DNA from: Pectobacterium sp. A5351
Lineage (GTDB): Bacteria > Pseudomonadota > Gammaproteobacteria > Enterobacterales > Enterobacteriaceae
Assembly: GCF_028335745.1 (NCBI RefSeq)
Contig: NZ_CP116477.1
Span: forward strand, 1,550,001 to 1,614,000
Direction of reading: 5' to 3'
Length of the DNA stretch: 64,000 nt
Part shown: one piece after another, positions 1 to 8,184 of the stretch
How the letters are laid out: each line of letters begins with the position of its first letter
How positions within the stretch are numbered: the stretch's first letter is position 1
Made by a program: the position numbers and the translations under genes
Notes under the pieces: generated by a model
Database searches by the model: none
What the model was told of the DNA's origin: nothing
What the model saw: the letters and a program-made list of their open reading frames with translations, nothing else

Positions 1-1
1 C

Positions 2-58
2 GATGAAGGTGCAGAACAACGCTTTACATTGATCAATGACCTACCCACTGGTATGTAA
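2..58 (+). CDS. Possible C-terminal end of an upstream gene (partial)
   Basis: An open frame enters from the left edge and stops with TAA at 56-58, giving the 18-residue tail DEGAEQRFTLINDLPTGM. It precedes a strongly AT-rich, gene-free stretch, which suits the end of a gene. Eighteen residues are too few to name a product, and the frame could be open by chance. Confidence 0.3.
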   Translation, partial: DEGAEQRFTLINDLPTGM

Positions 59-174
59 CATGTCATAAACTGAATATGAGTTAGTTCAAATGAACTAAAG
101 TAATATTATTACCTTGCTATTATTTTCATCCAAAACTCTTGGATTGATTATTTTTTAGTTTTCGCATGGATCTT

Positions 175-202
175 TTTCAATAGTAGAGCTATATCGTATA
201 AG
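175..202 (+). promoter_or_regulatory. Candidate sigma-70 promoter of the hxs operon
   Basis: TTTCAA (175-180) and TATAAG (197-202) are separated by 16 bases, within a very AT-rich region about 80 bases before hxsD. The -10 is good and the -35 is poor. In DNA this AT-rich such matches are common, so this is only a candidate. Confidence 0.3.
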
Positions 203-281
203 CAGTATTTTAAAAATCATTAGCATAAAAATATTTTAAATCTGTAATTTTTTCAATTGTTATTAATTAGACAGGACAGCA

Positions 282-557
282 ATGTTTATAAAAACTATAG
301 AAAAAACAAACCATTCTGAGTGGGTGGTGAGAAATAGTTTGTATTGGATGTCTGCTTACACAAGATGGCAACTGGGGGCAGATGACAACGACTGGATCGT
401 CTCTTTTGAGTCTTTTGACGACACCATCAAGTTTGAATTTGAACGCCTCCTGAATGATTACAAGCTCCGCGAAGCTCATCAAAGCCATACCGGACATATC
501 AGGGCTTCAATCATCTCCACGGTGCTGAGAAGCATTGATGCGAGGCTGACCGAATGA
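282..557 (+). CDS. hxsD: His-Xaa-Ser system protein HxsD
   Basis: A 91-residue, cysteine-free acidic protein and first gene of the operon. Its length, its position directly before two radical-SAM genes and the HXS-repeat protein downstream match the HxsD family of the His-Xaa-Ser system. The biochemical role of HxsD is not established; a small partner of the maturases is the natural inference. An AGGA lies about 7 bases before the ATG. Its TGA overlaps the hxsB start (ATGA), so translation is probably coupled. The family call relies more on context than on motifs in the protein itself. Confidence 0.8.
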   Translation: MFIKTIEKTNHSEWVVRNSLYWMSAYTRWQLGADDNDWIVSFESFDDTIKFEFERLLNDYKLREAHQSHTGHIRASIISTVLRSIDARLTE

Positions 558-1948
558 AGCCAATGCCATTTAACTTTGACAGGTTGAATGATGGCAGGGT
601 ATTCATCAGCAATCTGGCTGGTTTCCATCACTTCATCACTAACGATGAATTAGAAAGCCTTTCCTGCAATAAATGGTCGCCGGAGTTCCGGTCTAGCGAC
701 ATTCTGGAAAGTAAGCTTTTCATTGCCCACGATGCTTCGGAAGACCTCGCTTCTGCTTCACTCAGTTCAGGATTTGCTAAACGGCTGATGAGTGATCTGG
801 CTGTCAGACCGATTTTCATGATTGTGCCAACATTGCGGTGCGATCATACCTGCAAGTATTGTCAGGTCAGCCGGGCGGCAATCGGGGCGGAAGGTTACGA
901 TCTTGATCCGCTTCTCATCCCTGATATCGTTCAGACCATTAAAAAACTGTCTTCGCCTCCCTATAAGATAGAAGTGCAGGGCGGGGAGCCTTTACTCCGG
1001 TTTGATCTGATCCAGAGAATATACGCTGAGTGTGAAAGAACTCTGGGTCAACAATGCTTTGAAATGGTGATTGCCACGACGCTCTCACTGCTTGAACCGT
1101 CCATGATGGACTGGGTTAAAGAGCGCAATATCACATTCTCCGTTTCTCTGGACGGTGGTGAGGATATCCACAATAAAAACCGTCTCCTTGCCGAAGGTAA
1201 ATCCTATTCAAAAGCCGTTGCGGGGATGCTGGCGGTTCGGGAGCAGCTTGGTGCAGGTCGCGTGGCGACAGTCACGACCGTTACCAAGGCATTGATCCAA
1301 CATCCGGGGTCAATTATTGATGCCCATCTGGGATTAAGCTTGACGGATATCTTTGTCAGACCCGTTAGCCCCTACGGATTTGCCCATAAAGAAAGTTTCA
1401 CTTTCTCGATGCAGGAATATTTCGACTTTTACGCCGCGTTGATTGACGAAATTCTGTGGCATAACCAGAAAGGCACTGCGGTGGTTGAACACTCAGCCGC
1501 GATACATTTAAAGCGGATTTTCAATCCTGGTTTTAGTGGCTATGCCGATCTGAAATCCCCCAGTGGCGTCGTATTGAACTGTATTCTCTTTAACTATGAT
1601 GGCCGTGTTTATGGCAGCGACGAAAGCAGAATGCTTCAGAAGGTGAATGCAGATGCAGATTTTAGTGCCGGGGCTGTTTCAGAATTGTCTTTTTCTCAAA
1701 GTCCCTACTATCAGTCAGTCCTGAATTCATCGTTCAATTTTGCTCTACCGGGTTGTGATACCTGTGCTTACCAGCCATTTTGCGGTGCTGACCCTTGCCA
1801 GAATATCAGTGTTCAGGGAGAGCCGGTAGGCGACAGAAGCCGCTCCATCTTCTGCCAATATCATAAGGGAATGTTCCGGTTCCTGATGAATGCCATTGCT
1901 CAGGATGGACCTACCGCAACGATGCTGAAAAGGTGGGCTTATGTCTGA
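554..1948 (+). CDS. hxsB: His-Xaa-Ser system radical SAM maturase HxsB
   Basis: A 464-residue radical-SAM protein. About 100 residues of N-terminal sequence precede the 4Fe-4S motif CDHTCKYC (CxxxCxxC, around residue 96), followed by the glycine-rich EVQGGEPLL segment that contacts SAM. The C-terminus has a SPASM-like cysteine cluster (GCDTCAYQPFCGADPCQ, around residues 400-416) and a further Cys near residue 437, the layout of peptide-modifying maturases that carry auxiliary clusters. It overlaps hxsD by 4 bases and hxsC by 8. In this family a ribosomally made substrate is expected to be modified, and HxsA is the obvious candidate. The chemistry is unknown. Confidence 0.88.
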   Translation: MKPMPFNFDRLNDGRVFISNLAGFHHFITNDELESLSCNKWSPEFRSSDILESKLFIAHDASEDLASASLSSGFAKRLMSDLAVRPIFMIVPTLRCDHTCKYCQVSRAAIGAEGYDLDPLLIPDIVQTIKKLSSPPYKIEVQGGEPLLRFDLIQRIYAECERTLGQQCFEMVIATTLSLLEPSMMDWVKERNITFSVSLDGGEDIHNKNRLLAEGKSYSKAVAGMLAVREQLGAGRVATVTTVTKALIQHPGSIIDAHLGLSLTDIFVRPVSPYGFAHKESFTFSMQEYFDFYAALIDEILWHNQKGTAVVEHSAAIHLKRIFNPGFSGYADLKSPSGVVLNCILFNYDGRVYGSDESRMLQKVNADADFSAGAVSELSFSQSPYYQSVLNSSFNFALPGCDTCAYQPFCGADPCQNISVQGEPVGDRSRSIFCQYHKGMFRFLMNAIAQDGPTATMLKRWAYV

Positions 1949-3053
1949 GGTGCTAAGAAACGATATCTTCCGTTTTACGGTAAAAAACACGGTTGAAATG
2001 GGTTTCTATCGGCTGTGCAAAAAGAAGCCCGTTGACCCACAGTTTTTTCTGCCAAATTTACTGATCCAACCTTCTTTTGATGATGGTGCGGCTGCCCCTT
2101 ATTATGCAGGCTCTATCGTCAGTAATCAGCTATACGAGTCCGTAGAAGATGGCGATATTGGCGTTGTGAATAATGGCAATATGCTCAGAGTGATTTTGTC
2201 TCGCAGAGCGAATCATAATACGGTCCTTGTGACGGAAAGATGTAATAACCGATGCCTGTTTTGTTCTCAGCCACCAAAAACACCCAATGATGACTGGCTT
2301 CTTACACAGTCTGCCCTTGCGATTGCGGCATTTAACTTTAATGGGCTTGTCGGGGTCAGTGGTGGTGAACCGCTGCTATATGGCGAAGAATTTCTCTCGT
2401 TTCTTGATTTCGTTATTGATAATGCTCCTGATACCTCTCTGCATGTATTAACCAATGGTCGACAGTTTGCTGATGCTCGGTTTGCTGAAAAGGTGAGGGA
2501 ACGAAGCAAAAGAATGAACATCACCTTTGGGATCCCACTTTATTCTTCACGACAACACATTCATGATCATCTAGTGGGGAGTGATGGTGCTTTCAGGGAC
2601 ACCGTTAAAGGTTTAATTAACGCTGGAAATTCAGGTATCAACATTGAATTAAGGATCATCCCAACAAAGGCGAATTACCACGATCTTGCTGACGTGGTGG
2701 AATATATTGGCAGGGTTTTTTCTAACATCAGTCAGATCTCCATTATGGGATTGGAATCTATTGGCTGGGCAAGAAAGAACTGGGATGAGATTTTTGTCAG
2801 CCACGATTCATATGCGACCTCTCTGTCCTTAGCTACCGACACGGCCAACAGAGCGGGGATCCCGTTGGTGATATTCAATTACCCATTGTGTCACTTACCT
2901 GAATCTCTGTGGGATTATTCAACACAATCCATTTCTGACTGGAAAAACTACTATCCAGAAGCGTGTGAGCCATGCAGTAAAAAATCATCCTGCGCAGGTT
3001 ATTTCTCCTCATCAAAAGGCCGTTTTCATCAAATGCCGAGACCAATACTATGA
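1941..3053 (+). CDS. hxsC: His-Xaa-Ser system radical SAM maturase HxsC
   Basis: A 370-residue second radical-SAM protein. The cluster motif CNNRCLFC lies near residues 98-105, after an N-terminal domain of about 95 residues, and is followed by a GVSGGEPLLYGEE SAM-contact segment. A shorter C-terminal cysteine set (CEPCSKKSSC, around residues 343-352) suggests one more metal site. It differs clearly from HxsB, so the two enzymes probably do separate steps or form a complex. Its stop overlaps the hxsA start by 4 bases (ATGA). Family assignment is firm; function is inferred. Confidence 0.88.
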   Translation: MSEVLRNDIFRFTVKNTVEMGFYRLCKKKPVDPQFFLPNLLIQPSFDDGAAAPYYAGSIVSNQLYESVEDGDIGVVNNGNMLRVILSRRANHNTVLVTERCNNRCLFCSQPPKTPNDDWLLTQSALAIAAFNFNGLVGVSGGEPLLYGEEFLSFLDFVIDNAPDTSLHVLTNGRQFADARFAEKVRERSKRMNITFGIPLYSSRQHIHDHLVGSDGAFRDTVKGLINAGNSGINIELRIIPTKANYHDLADVVEYIGRVFSNISQISIMGLESIGWARKNWDEIFVSHDSYATSLSLATDTANRAGIPLVIFNYPLCHLPESLWDYSTQSISDWKNYYPEACEPCSKKSSCAGYFSSSKGRFHQMPRPIL

Positions 3054-3706
3054 AAAGATTAAAGTTAGCCTCTTTATTACCTGGGTTTTTAGCACTCAAT
3101 AACTCTGTGTGGGCCAGTGATGCCGCGATGAATATTGAAGAGTTTGGCTACTCTTCGTTAAATGATCACGACCTTGTGCTTGCACCGCTCAATACCGAAG
3201 TGCCTTTTTATATTGCCGGTCATCGAAGCCACAGTTCTCATCGTAGCCACAGTTCGCACAGTTCTCACCGTTCTTCATCCGGTGGTGGATATTACGGCGG
3301 TAGTGCTACGCCATACTATCCCCGCAGTAGTGATTCATCTTCCGGGAGTAGTAGCTCAGGAGTGACGTCATCACCGTCTTCGCCAGCGGCATCTTCACCT
3401 TCGACGAGAGCACTACGTTCAGATAGTGGGAACTCTGTAAGCTCTTCAAGATCGGGAACGAGCCAAAATACCAATACCTCCATGAATGGTGTCTCTTCCG
3501 ATCAGGAAAAGAGACGCAGGCTTATCATGCGTGTGCAATTTGCCTTGTTTGATAAAGGCTATTATGAGGGCATCATTGATGGCGTTATGGGACCAGGAAC
3601 CCGATCTGCTATAAGAACATATCGAATTAATAAAGGTCTTCCTTTACCAGCCACTGAAACGTTAGATACCCAGTTACTGAATTCATTAAATGTGCTTGCA
3701 CGGTAA
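3050..3706 (+). CDS. hxsA: His-Xaa-Ser repeat protein HxsA, probable radical-SAM substrate
   Basis: A 218-residue exported protein. A signal peptide (residues 1-22, positive start, hydrophobic core, cut near VWA-S) is followed by about 35 residues of ordinary sequence. Six back-to-back His-X-Ser triplets occupy residues 58-75, then comes a Ser/Gly/Tyr-rich low-complexity linker (about 76-150) and a peptidoglycan-binding_1-like domain (about 154-218, with KGYYEGIIDGVMGPGTRSAI). As last gene of a fully overlapping operon with two radical-SAM enzymes it is the likely modified product. Binding to the cell wall after export would place the modified segment in the periplasm. The chemistry and purpose are not known. 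Confidence 0.88.
   Translation: MKRLKLASLLPGFLALNNSVWASDAAMNIEEFGYSSLNDHDLVLAPLNTEVPFYIAGHRSHSSHRSHSSHSSHRSSSGGGYYGGSATPYYPRSSDSSSGSSSSGVTSSPSSPAASSPSTRALRSDSGNSVSSSRSGTSQNTNTSMNGVSSDQEKRRRLIMRVQFALFDKGYYEGIIDGVMGPGTRSAIRTYRINKGLPLPATETLDTQLLNSLNVLAR
3221..3274 (+). repeat. Six tandem His-Xaa-Ser codon triplets in hxsA
   Basis: Six consecutive 9-base units encode HRS HSS HRS HSS HSS HRS (HxsA residues 58-75). The middle residue is only Arg or Ser. This run gives the system its name and is the presumed modification site. The units are near-identical in DNA, so unit number could vary by slippage. Confidence 0.9.
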
Positions 3707-3761
3707 TTATTTTAGAGAAGGTTATTTATGGCTCACAACTGATGATTCTATTGATGGAAAA

Positions 3762-3796
3762 GGATCTGGCTAGAAATATAAATATATACCAGATCC
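3762..3796 (+). terminator. Weak hairpin after the hxs operon
   Basis: GGATCTGG (3762-3769) pairs perfectly with CCAGATCC (3789-3796) across an AT-rich 19-base loop, 56 bases after hxsA. There is no good T-run, so it is only a possible terminator. Confidence 0.35.
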
Positions 3797-3828
3797 ATTT
3801 AACAGAGGGGGATTGAGATGCATTTACA

Positions 3829-4008
3829 TCATTGGGCTGGTATAGCTTCTGTCGAATGAAAATCCTGATAGAGCCAGTCGAGCCTTTCCCAGAGGATGAA
3901 CGTCAGAATTTCTTTGACCTGTGGCTGCTTGGTTTCGATAACGGCATAGATCAACGCTCTGCACTGGTCGATGATTTCTTCCTGCTCTAAAGGCGTGTTA
4001 TCGAACAT
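3829..4008 (-). CDS. Small acidic hypothetical protein of the island
   Basis: A 59-residue protein starting MFDNTPLEQEEIIDQC. I choose the ATG at 4008 because GGAGGT sits five to six bases before it; an in-frame ATG 15 bases earlier has no such site. It is mostly helical and acidic, with one Cys and no signal peptide or membrane segment. The start overlaps the stop of the small upstream frame, suggesting coupling. It lies between hxsA (convergent) and the insertion sequence. I do not recognise a function; similar small genes are common on tRNA-borne islands. Confidence 0.6.
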   Translation of the reverse strand: MFDNTPLEQEEIIDQCRALIYAVIETKQPQVKEILTFILWERLDWLYQDFHSTEAIPAQ

Positions 4009-4108
4009 AGCCCACCTCCACAACCTCTCGCCAGAACAGATTAAAATAACGTTTAACGTGTTTAAGGTGCTTATCCAAAAGGGAATTGCTAAACTTACTG
4101 ATAGCCAT
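3998..4108 (-). CDS. Possible 36-residue basic small protein, coupled to the next gene
   Basis: The frame MAISKFSNSLLDKHLKHVKR... is rich in Lys, His and aromatic residues and carries the ribosome site of the following gene inside its end. Its TAA lies within the first codons of that gene (overlap of 11 bases). That arrangement suggests translational coupling. I see no recognisable domain and no strong ribosome site of its own, so it may be only a leader. Confidence 0.35.
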   Translation of the reverse strand: MAISKFSNSLLDKHLKHVKRYFNLFWREVVEVGYVR

Positions 4109-4167
4109 GTCGTTAGTTTCCTTAACGGTGTGGTTAGCCCCTGCCTGGTAGTCGCATACCTTTCAGG

Positions 4168-5463
4168 CTGAGGAATCCCCAGAAAACAAGACAGGCATAG
4201 AGTTTTATGATCTACTGATTTTCGCCAAAAAATTCAATGAGATCACCCTATGCCTGTCCGTAAAGTATGCCAGACTTTTTTCCGTCACGCTTTAGCTTCA
4301 ACACATCAATATCGACAACATGCGCTTATTGATTCCACCGCTGCGTTGATAAGCGGTGCCACGCTTTCACTCACCTGCATCGGGCGTTATTTACCCGGCC
4401 CTGCTCGCGTGAAAGATAAAATAAAACGGGTTGCTCGCCTTTTGGGAAACACTGCGCTTCATCACGATATCCCGAAAATATTTAATCAGATTACATCCAT
4501 GATGACCAAAAACATGCTGTGTTATTGCCGTCGACTGGAGTGGCTATCCCTCCCAGGCTTTTCATGTCCTGCGTGCCAGCCTTGTCTGTGATGGCCGCGC
4601 TATCCCCTTGATGAGTCAGGTGGTTCCGTCAGAAAAGCAAAACAATATTTTGATACAGAAAGCCTTTCTTGACGCGCTTGCCTGTGCTATTGCCCCGCAA
4701 ATGAAAGTCACCCTCATCACCGACGCGGGCTTCCACAATGAATGGTTTCGGCATATCAAAGCACTGGGATGGGACTTTATTGGTCGCATCCGGGGAAACG
4801 TAAAATTTTGCCTTCATCATGGCCCGGAACGCTGGCTGAACGTGAAAGACTGTACTGGCACGGCGCGCGCGGAATATCTGGGAGCCGGAACGCTGGCGCG
4901 TTCAAAAAAGGCGCAATGCAACGGACATTTTTATCTTTATAAAAAAGCGCCGAAAGGCCGAAAAAGCCAACGTCGCAAAGGGAAACCGAGCCATCCCACA
5001 ACAGAAAAAGAACAGCGTGCGTCAGCTAAAGAGCCGTGGCTGCTATTTACCAGTACTGATGAATTCAAGCCCCATGAAATTATGAAACTCTACAGCAGGA
5101 GAATGCAGATTGAACAAAACTTTCGCGATGAAAAGAGTGAGAGATTTGGCTTTGGCTTACGCGCCTGTGGAAGCAAAACGGGTGAGCGGCTTTGGGTGCT
5201 GAGTTTGCTGGCAACACTGGCATCAATTGTTCTCTGGTTATTAGGATATCATTTTGAAAATAAAGGTCTTCATCTTCATTATCAGGCGAACAGCCTTAAA
5301 AGTCGAAGAGTGATATCGTTTTTGACACTGGCGGAAAATGTACTGCGGCATTCACCGCGAATAATCAGGCGAGTGAAGCTGGAGAGTATTTTAGCCCAAC
5401 TCACCAGCACCTACCGAAATATGGTGCTGGTTTATTAGCGGTGATTTTGTGGGGATCCCTCAG
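4168..5463 (+). mobile_element. IS10-type (IS4 family) insertion sequence, transposase frameshifted
   Basis: About 1296 bases, bounded by imperfect inverted repeats: CTGAGGAATCCCCAGAAAA at 4168-4186 and, reading inward from 5463, CTGAGGGATCCCCACAAAA. These resemble the CTGA...ATCCCC ends of IS10. One transposase frame fills the element. The flanking nonamers (cctttcagg on the left, catgaaggg on the right) do not match, so no 9-bp target duplication is visible. The element lies 26 bases beyond the stop codon of the integrase gene. Confidence 0.88.
4250..5438 (+). pseudogene. IS4/IS10-family transposase, single-base frameshift
   Basis: About 396 codons like the IS10 transposase, in two frames. 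The first frame runs from MPVRKVCQTFF; the second carries VDWSGY (first catalytic Asp), ITDAGF (second Asp) and YSRRMQIEQNFRDEK (Y-R-E-K signature with the catalytic Glu). Near 4519 the sequence reads ctgtgttattgcc where ctggttattgcc would restore MLVIAVDWSG, so one extra T explains the break. The DDE residues are otherwise intact. This is more likely a recent inactivating insertion than programmed frameshifting, since IS10 relatives use one frame. Confidence 0.88.
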
Positions 5464-5488
5464 CATGAAGGGGCTAAAAGGGCAGGGG

Positions 5489-6766
5489 TTATTGCTTCCT
5501 GTTGGCAAACTCAAACGGGCTAACTACTCCATTGCGGTTCGCATCCAGAAAATCAGCCCACCATTGCAGCATCAGTTTACGCTGGTCAAGATGACTGACT
5601 TTATGGGTGCAAGCAGATCTAACGGTGTTTTTCTCTTTATGGCTCATTTGAAGCTCAACCGTGTCTTCGGACCATAATCCTGATTCTGTCAATGCACTAC
5701 AGGCTAACGTGCGAAAGCCATGCCCACACAGATCCGTTTTAGTGTCGTATCCCATACGCTGAAGGGCTTTATTGATAGTGCCTGAACTCATCGCAGAATC
5801 ACTGTCGTAAAACCCGGTGAAAATAAACCCGTCACCCGCTTTTTCACCATAGGTAATCTGTTTAACCTCTTTCAAGATCTCAACCGCCTGCCTGCACAGT
5901 GGAACAAAATGCTTTCTCTTCATTTTGGCACCACGACCAGAGAGTTTTACCCCTTTAACTTCCTTCCGTTGTTCAGGGATAACCCAGAGCGATTTTTTGA
6001 AGTCGATTTCACTCCATCGGGCAAAACGTAACTCACTTGACCTGACAAAAACCAATAATGTGAGCCTGATCGCCAATTCTGTTAAAAGCCCCCGACCACG
6101 GTAGTTGTCGAGTTTTTGTAAGAGATCGGGAATTTCATAGATTTCGATAGAAGGGCGGTGTGCTGTCTCACCTTTTTCGATAGTGCCTTGCAAATCATAA
6201 GCAGGGTTATAACTGATGATCTTCTGCTGGACGGCGTATCGCATGATAGAGGTTGTATACTGCTTCAGGCGCATGGCGATGTCGAGATAGCCTAATTTCT
6301 CAACTTTTCTGAGGGGGATGAGTAAATCGCTGGCATCAAGACCTGATACATCACGATTTCCCAGATCTGGCAGGAGGTAGTTTTCAATGCGTCTCCAGAC
6401 CTTAACTTTGTAGTCTTCTGACCACTTGGTTTTGGTCTCAGCCCATGCACGAGCCATTACAGCAAAGGAGCGAGGCTCATCGTGTGTTCCTTGTCGCTCC
6501 CGGCCTGATTTTTTTCTGGCTCCGGGATCAATCCCATTAGCAATCAGCTTACGCGCTTCATCACGACGCTCCCTTGCGTCAGTCAAAGAAATAGCAGGGT
6601 AAACCCCCAACGCTAACAGTTTTTGCTTCTGTGCAAAGCGGTAGGAAAGCCGCCAGTATTTAGAGCCGTTCGGGTGGACAAGCAGGTGCATACCAAGACC
6701 ATCAGTAAGCTTGTATTCTTTCTCAAGAGGTTTAGCTTTTTTTACTTTGGTGTCAGTAAGTGACAT
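5489..6766 (-). CDS. P4-type tyrosine integrase of the tRNA-Asn island, catalytic Tyr apparently replaced
   Basis: A 425-residue integrase with an N-terminal DUF4102-like arm-binding domain (from MSLTDTKVKKAKPLEKEYKL), a core-binding domain and a C-terminal catalytic domain. Visible catalytic residues are Arg242 (VRSSELR), His349 and Arg352 (HGFR) and His376 (MSHKEK). Relatives have a Tyr ten residues after that last His (AAYxHK...); here it is Cys386 (SACTHKVSHLDQ), codon TGC at 5611-5609, one transition from TAC. It points away from the adjacent tRNA-Asn, the usual arrangement for such islands. With full length but no nucleophile it is probably inactive. Confidence 0.9.
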   Translation of the reverse strand: MSLTDTKVKKAKPLEKEYKLTDGLGMHLLVHPNGSKYWRLSYRFAQKQKLLALGVYPAISLTDARERRDEARKLIANGIDPGARKKSGRERQGTHDEPRSFAVMARAWAETKTKWSEDYKVKVWRRIENYLLPDLGNRDVSGLDASDLLIPLRKVEKLGYLDIAMRLKQYTTSIMRYAVQQKIISYNPAYDLQGTIEKGETAHRPSIEIYEIPDLLQKLDNYRGRGLLTELAIRLTLLVFVRSSELRFARWSEIDFKKSLWVIPEQRKEVKGVKLSGRGAKMKRKHFVPLCRQAVEILKEVKQITYGEKAGDGFIFTGFYDSDSAMSSGTINKALQRMGYDTKTDLCGHGFRTLACSALTESGLWSEDTVELQMSHKEKNTVRSACTHKVSHLDQRKLMLQWWADFLDANRNGVVSPFEFANRKQ

Positions 6767-6904
6767 AGATTCTCTTTCCTTTTTGTTGGTATAAGGAAAA
6801 TCTAACCAGAACTACCAAGAAATCTACCAACAAAATTGCTGGATATAGGTGTATTTCAGTGGATGTTAGTAGACAAGAGAGGGGAGACAACTGATTGATT
6901 AAAT

Positions 6905-6935
6905 GCAAAAATGTAGACGCCCGTAGGCATCTACA
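6905..6935 (-). terminator. Terminator of tRNA-Asn(1)
   Basis: On the minus strand TGTAGATGCC-tacg-GGCGTCTACA forms a 10-pair stem followed by TTTTTGC, just beyond the tRNA 3' end. Confidence 0.7.
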
Positions 6936-6941
6936 TTCTTT

Positions 6942-7025
6942 AATTTGGCTCCTCTGACTGGACTCGAACCAGTGACATACGGATTAACAGTCCGCCGTTC
7001 TACCGACTGAACTACAGAGGAATCG
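6942..7025 (-). repeat. 84-bp direct repeat (tRNA-Asn copy 1)
   Basis: This stretch is identical to 35514-35597 and in the same orientation, covering the whole tRNA-Asn plus four bases on each side. It is the island attachment target. The two copies are 28,572 bp apart. Confidence 0.9.
6946..7021 (-). tRNA. tRNA-Asn(GUU), copy 1, island attachment target
   Basis: A 76-base cloverleaf with encoded CCA: acceptor TCCTCTG / CAGAGGA, anticodon loop CTGTTAA (GUU), T-loop GGTTCGAGTCC. Its 3' end faces the integrase and the island. In E. coli mtfA is also next to a tRNA-Asn, so this is a conserved site. Confidence 0.97.
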
Positions 7026-7131
7026 TGTGAACGGGGCGCATAATATCTGCCACCCGTGGCACTGTCAACGGCAAAATCAGCTTTATCGTCTGACTGTCTA
7101 GGCTATGTACAATTTGCTGTTTTTTTATGAG

Positions 7132-7929
7132 TTAGTAGATGGATGGCGCACGGTAGTTGACGCTGCTTTGCCAGTTTTTTAGGCGAGTGAGCGGATCTTG
7201 TCGATAGAATTTTTGGAAGCAGCGATACAGATCGGGGAAACGATCGTCGAGCAGTTCAGGCGCGCTGAAGAAGTATTCCGACAGCACCGCAAAGCACTCT
7301 GCCGGATCGTGGGCGGCATAGGGATCCATACTGGTGGCTTCTTCACCGACCAGATCGATCTCTTCCTGCAAGGCATCCATCGCGCCGTGCAGATGTTGTT
7401 CCCAGACAGCAATATCGCGCAGGGGAATCAGGGGAACGCCGGTTGCTTCGCCGCTGCTGCGAATATCCAGCTTATGTGCGACTTCATGGACGATGAGGTT
7501 GAAACCGGAGAGATCGAAGGAGTCTTGCACTTCTTGCCAGTTGAGGACAATCGGCCCCTGATCCCAGCTTTGGCCGGACTGCACCATCTTCCCCTTATGC
7601 ACGAGCCCGATGTCATCCTGCCACTCTTCCTCAACAATAAACGGGCCAGGGTAAATCAGAACTTCATGGAAGCCATCCAGCGCATCCATTCCCAGCGACA
7701 GCACCGGCAGGGAAAACAGCAGGGCGATGCGCTGCTGCATGATGTCCGTTAACGCCAGCTCCTGCAACGGAATCAGGCGCTTTTGCTTCAGAAACTGCTC
7801 GGCAAGGGCGACCAGTTGCTGAAGCTCTTCATCGCTTAAGGGCGCGAGAAGCGGAATGGAAATCGCAGCTTGCCAGTGTTCAAGCGTCTGCACCTGAGGT
7901 TGAGTGTTTTTCCACGGCCATTTAATCAT
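7132..7929 (-). CDS. mtfA: MtfA, Mlc-titration factor / metallopeptidase
   Basis: A 265-residue cytosolic zinc aminopeptidase-like protein that binds the repressor Mlc and so relieves repression of ptsG and other sugar-uptake genes. The zinc site HEVAH (His148, Glu149, His152) and the third ligand Glu211 ([11 protein letters not shown]) are in the expected places, and the length equals that of E. coli MtfA. Start [10 protein letters not shown] is the family start. It is monocistronic between tRNA-Asn and tRNA-Ser, as in E. coli. Confidence 0.95.
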   Translation of the reverse strand: MIKWPWKNTQPQVQTLEHWQAAISIPLLAPLSDEELQQLVALAEQFLKQKRLIPLQELALTDIMQQRIALLFSLPVLSLGMDALDGFHEVLIYPGPFIVEEEWQDDIGLVHKGKMVQSGQSWDQGPIVLNWQEVQDSFDLSGFNLIVHEVAHKLDIRSSGEATGVPLIPLRDIAVWEQHLHGAMDALQEEIDLVGEEATSMDPYAAHDPAECFAVLSEYFFSAPELLDDRFPDLYRCFQKFYRQDPLTRLKNWQSSVNYRAPSIY

Positions 7930-8037
7930 TGTTATTGCTCGTTAAGTCGTCACTTGAATTTAAAGGCGAGGCGTGTGTTGTTAAACCAACTAGCTGTTAA
8001 CATGCCGTAAAAGCGCGCATCATGGCAACTGCTAAAC

Positions 8038-8127
8038 GGAGAGATGCCGGAGCGGCTGAACGGACCAGTCTCGAAAACTGGAGTAGGGGTAACTCTACCG
8101 GGGGTTCAAATCCCCCTCTCTCCGCCA
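8038..8127 (+). tRNA. serU: tRNA-Ser(CGA)
   Basis: A 90-base class II tRNA with encoded CCA, anticodon loop CTCGAAA (CGA) and a long variable arm (GAGTAGGGGTAACTCTACC). It reads the UCG codon. Confidence 0.96.
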
Positions 8128-8184
8128 CTATTCAAACACTTACCGCGCGTTTAGTCTGTGACGCTTTCCACACTTGGCAGTGGC

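Noticed and set aside
1..281. Left attachment repeat of the tRNA-Asn island
   Set aside because: No copy of the tRNA-Asn 3' end was found here or anywhere to 5488; the left end must be outside the window.
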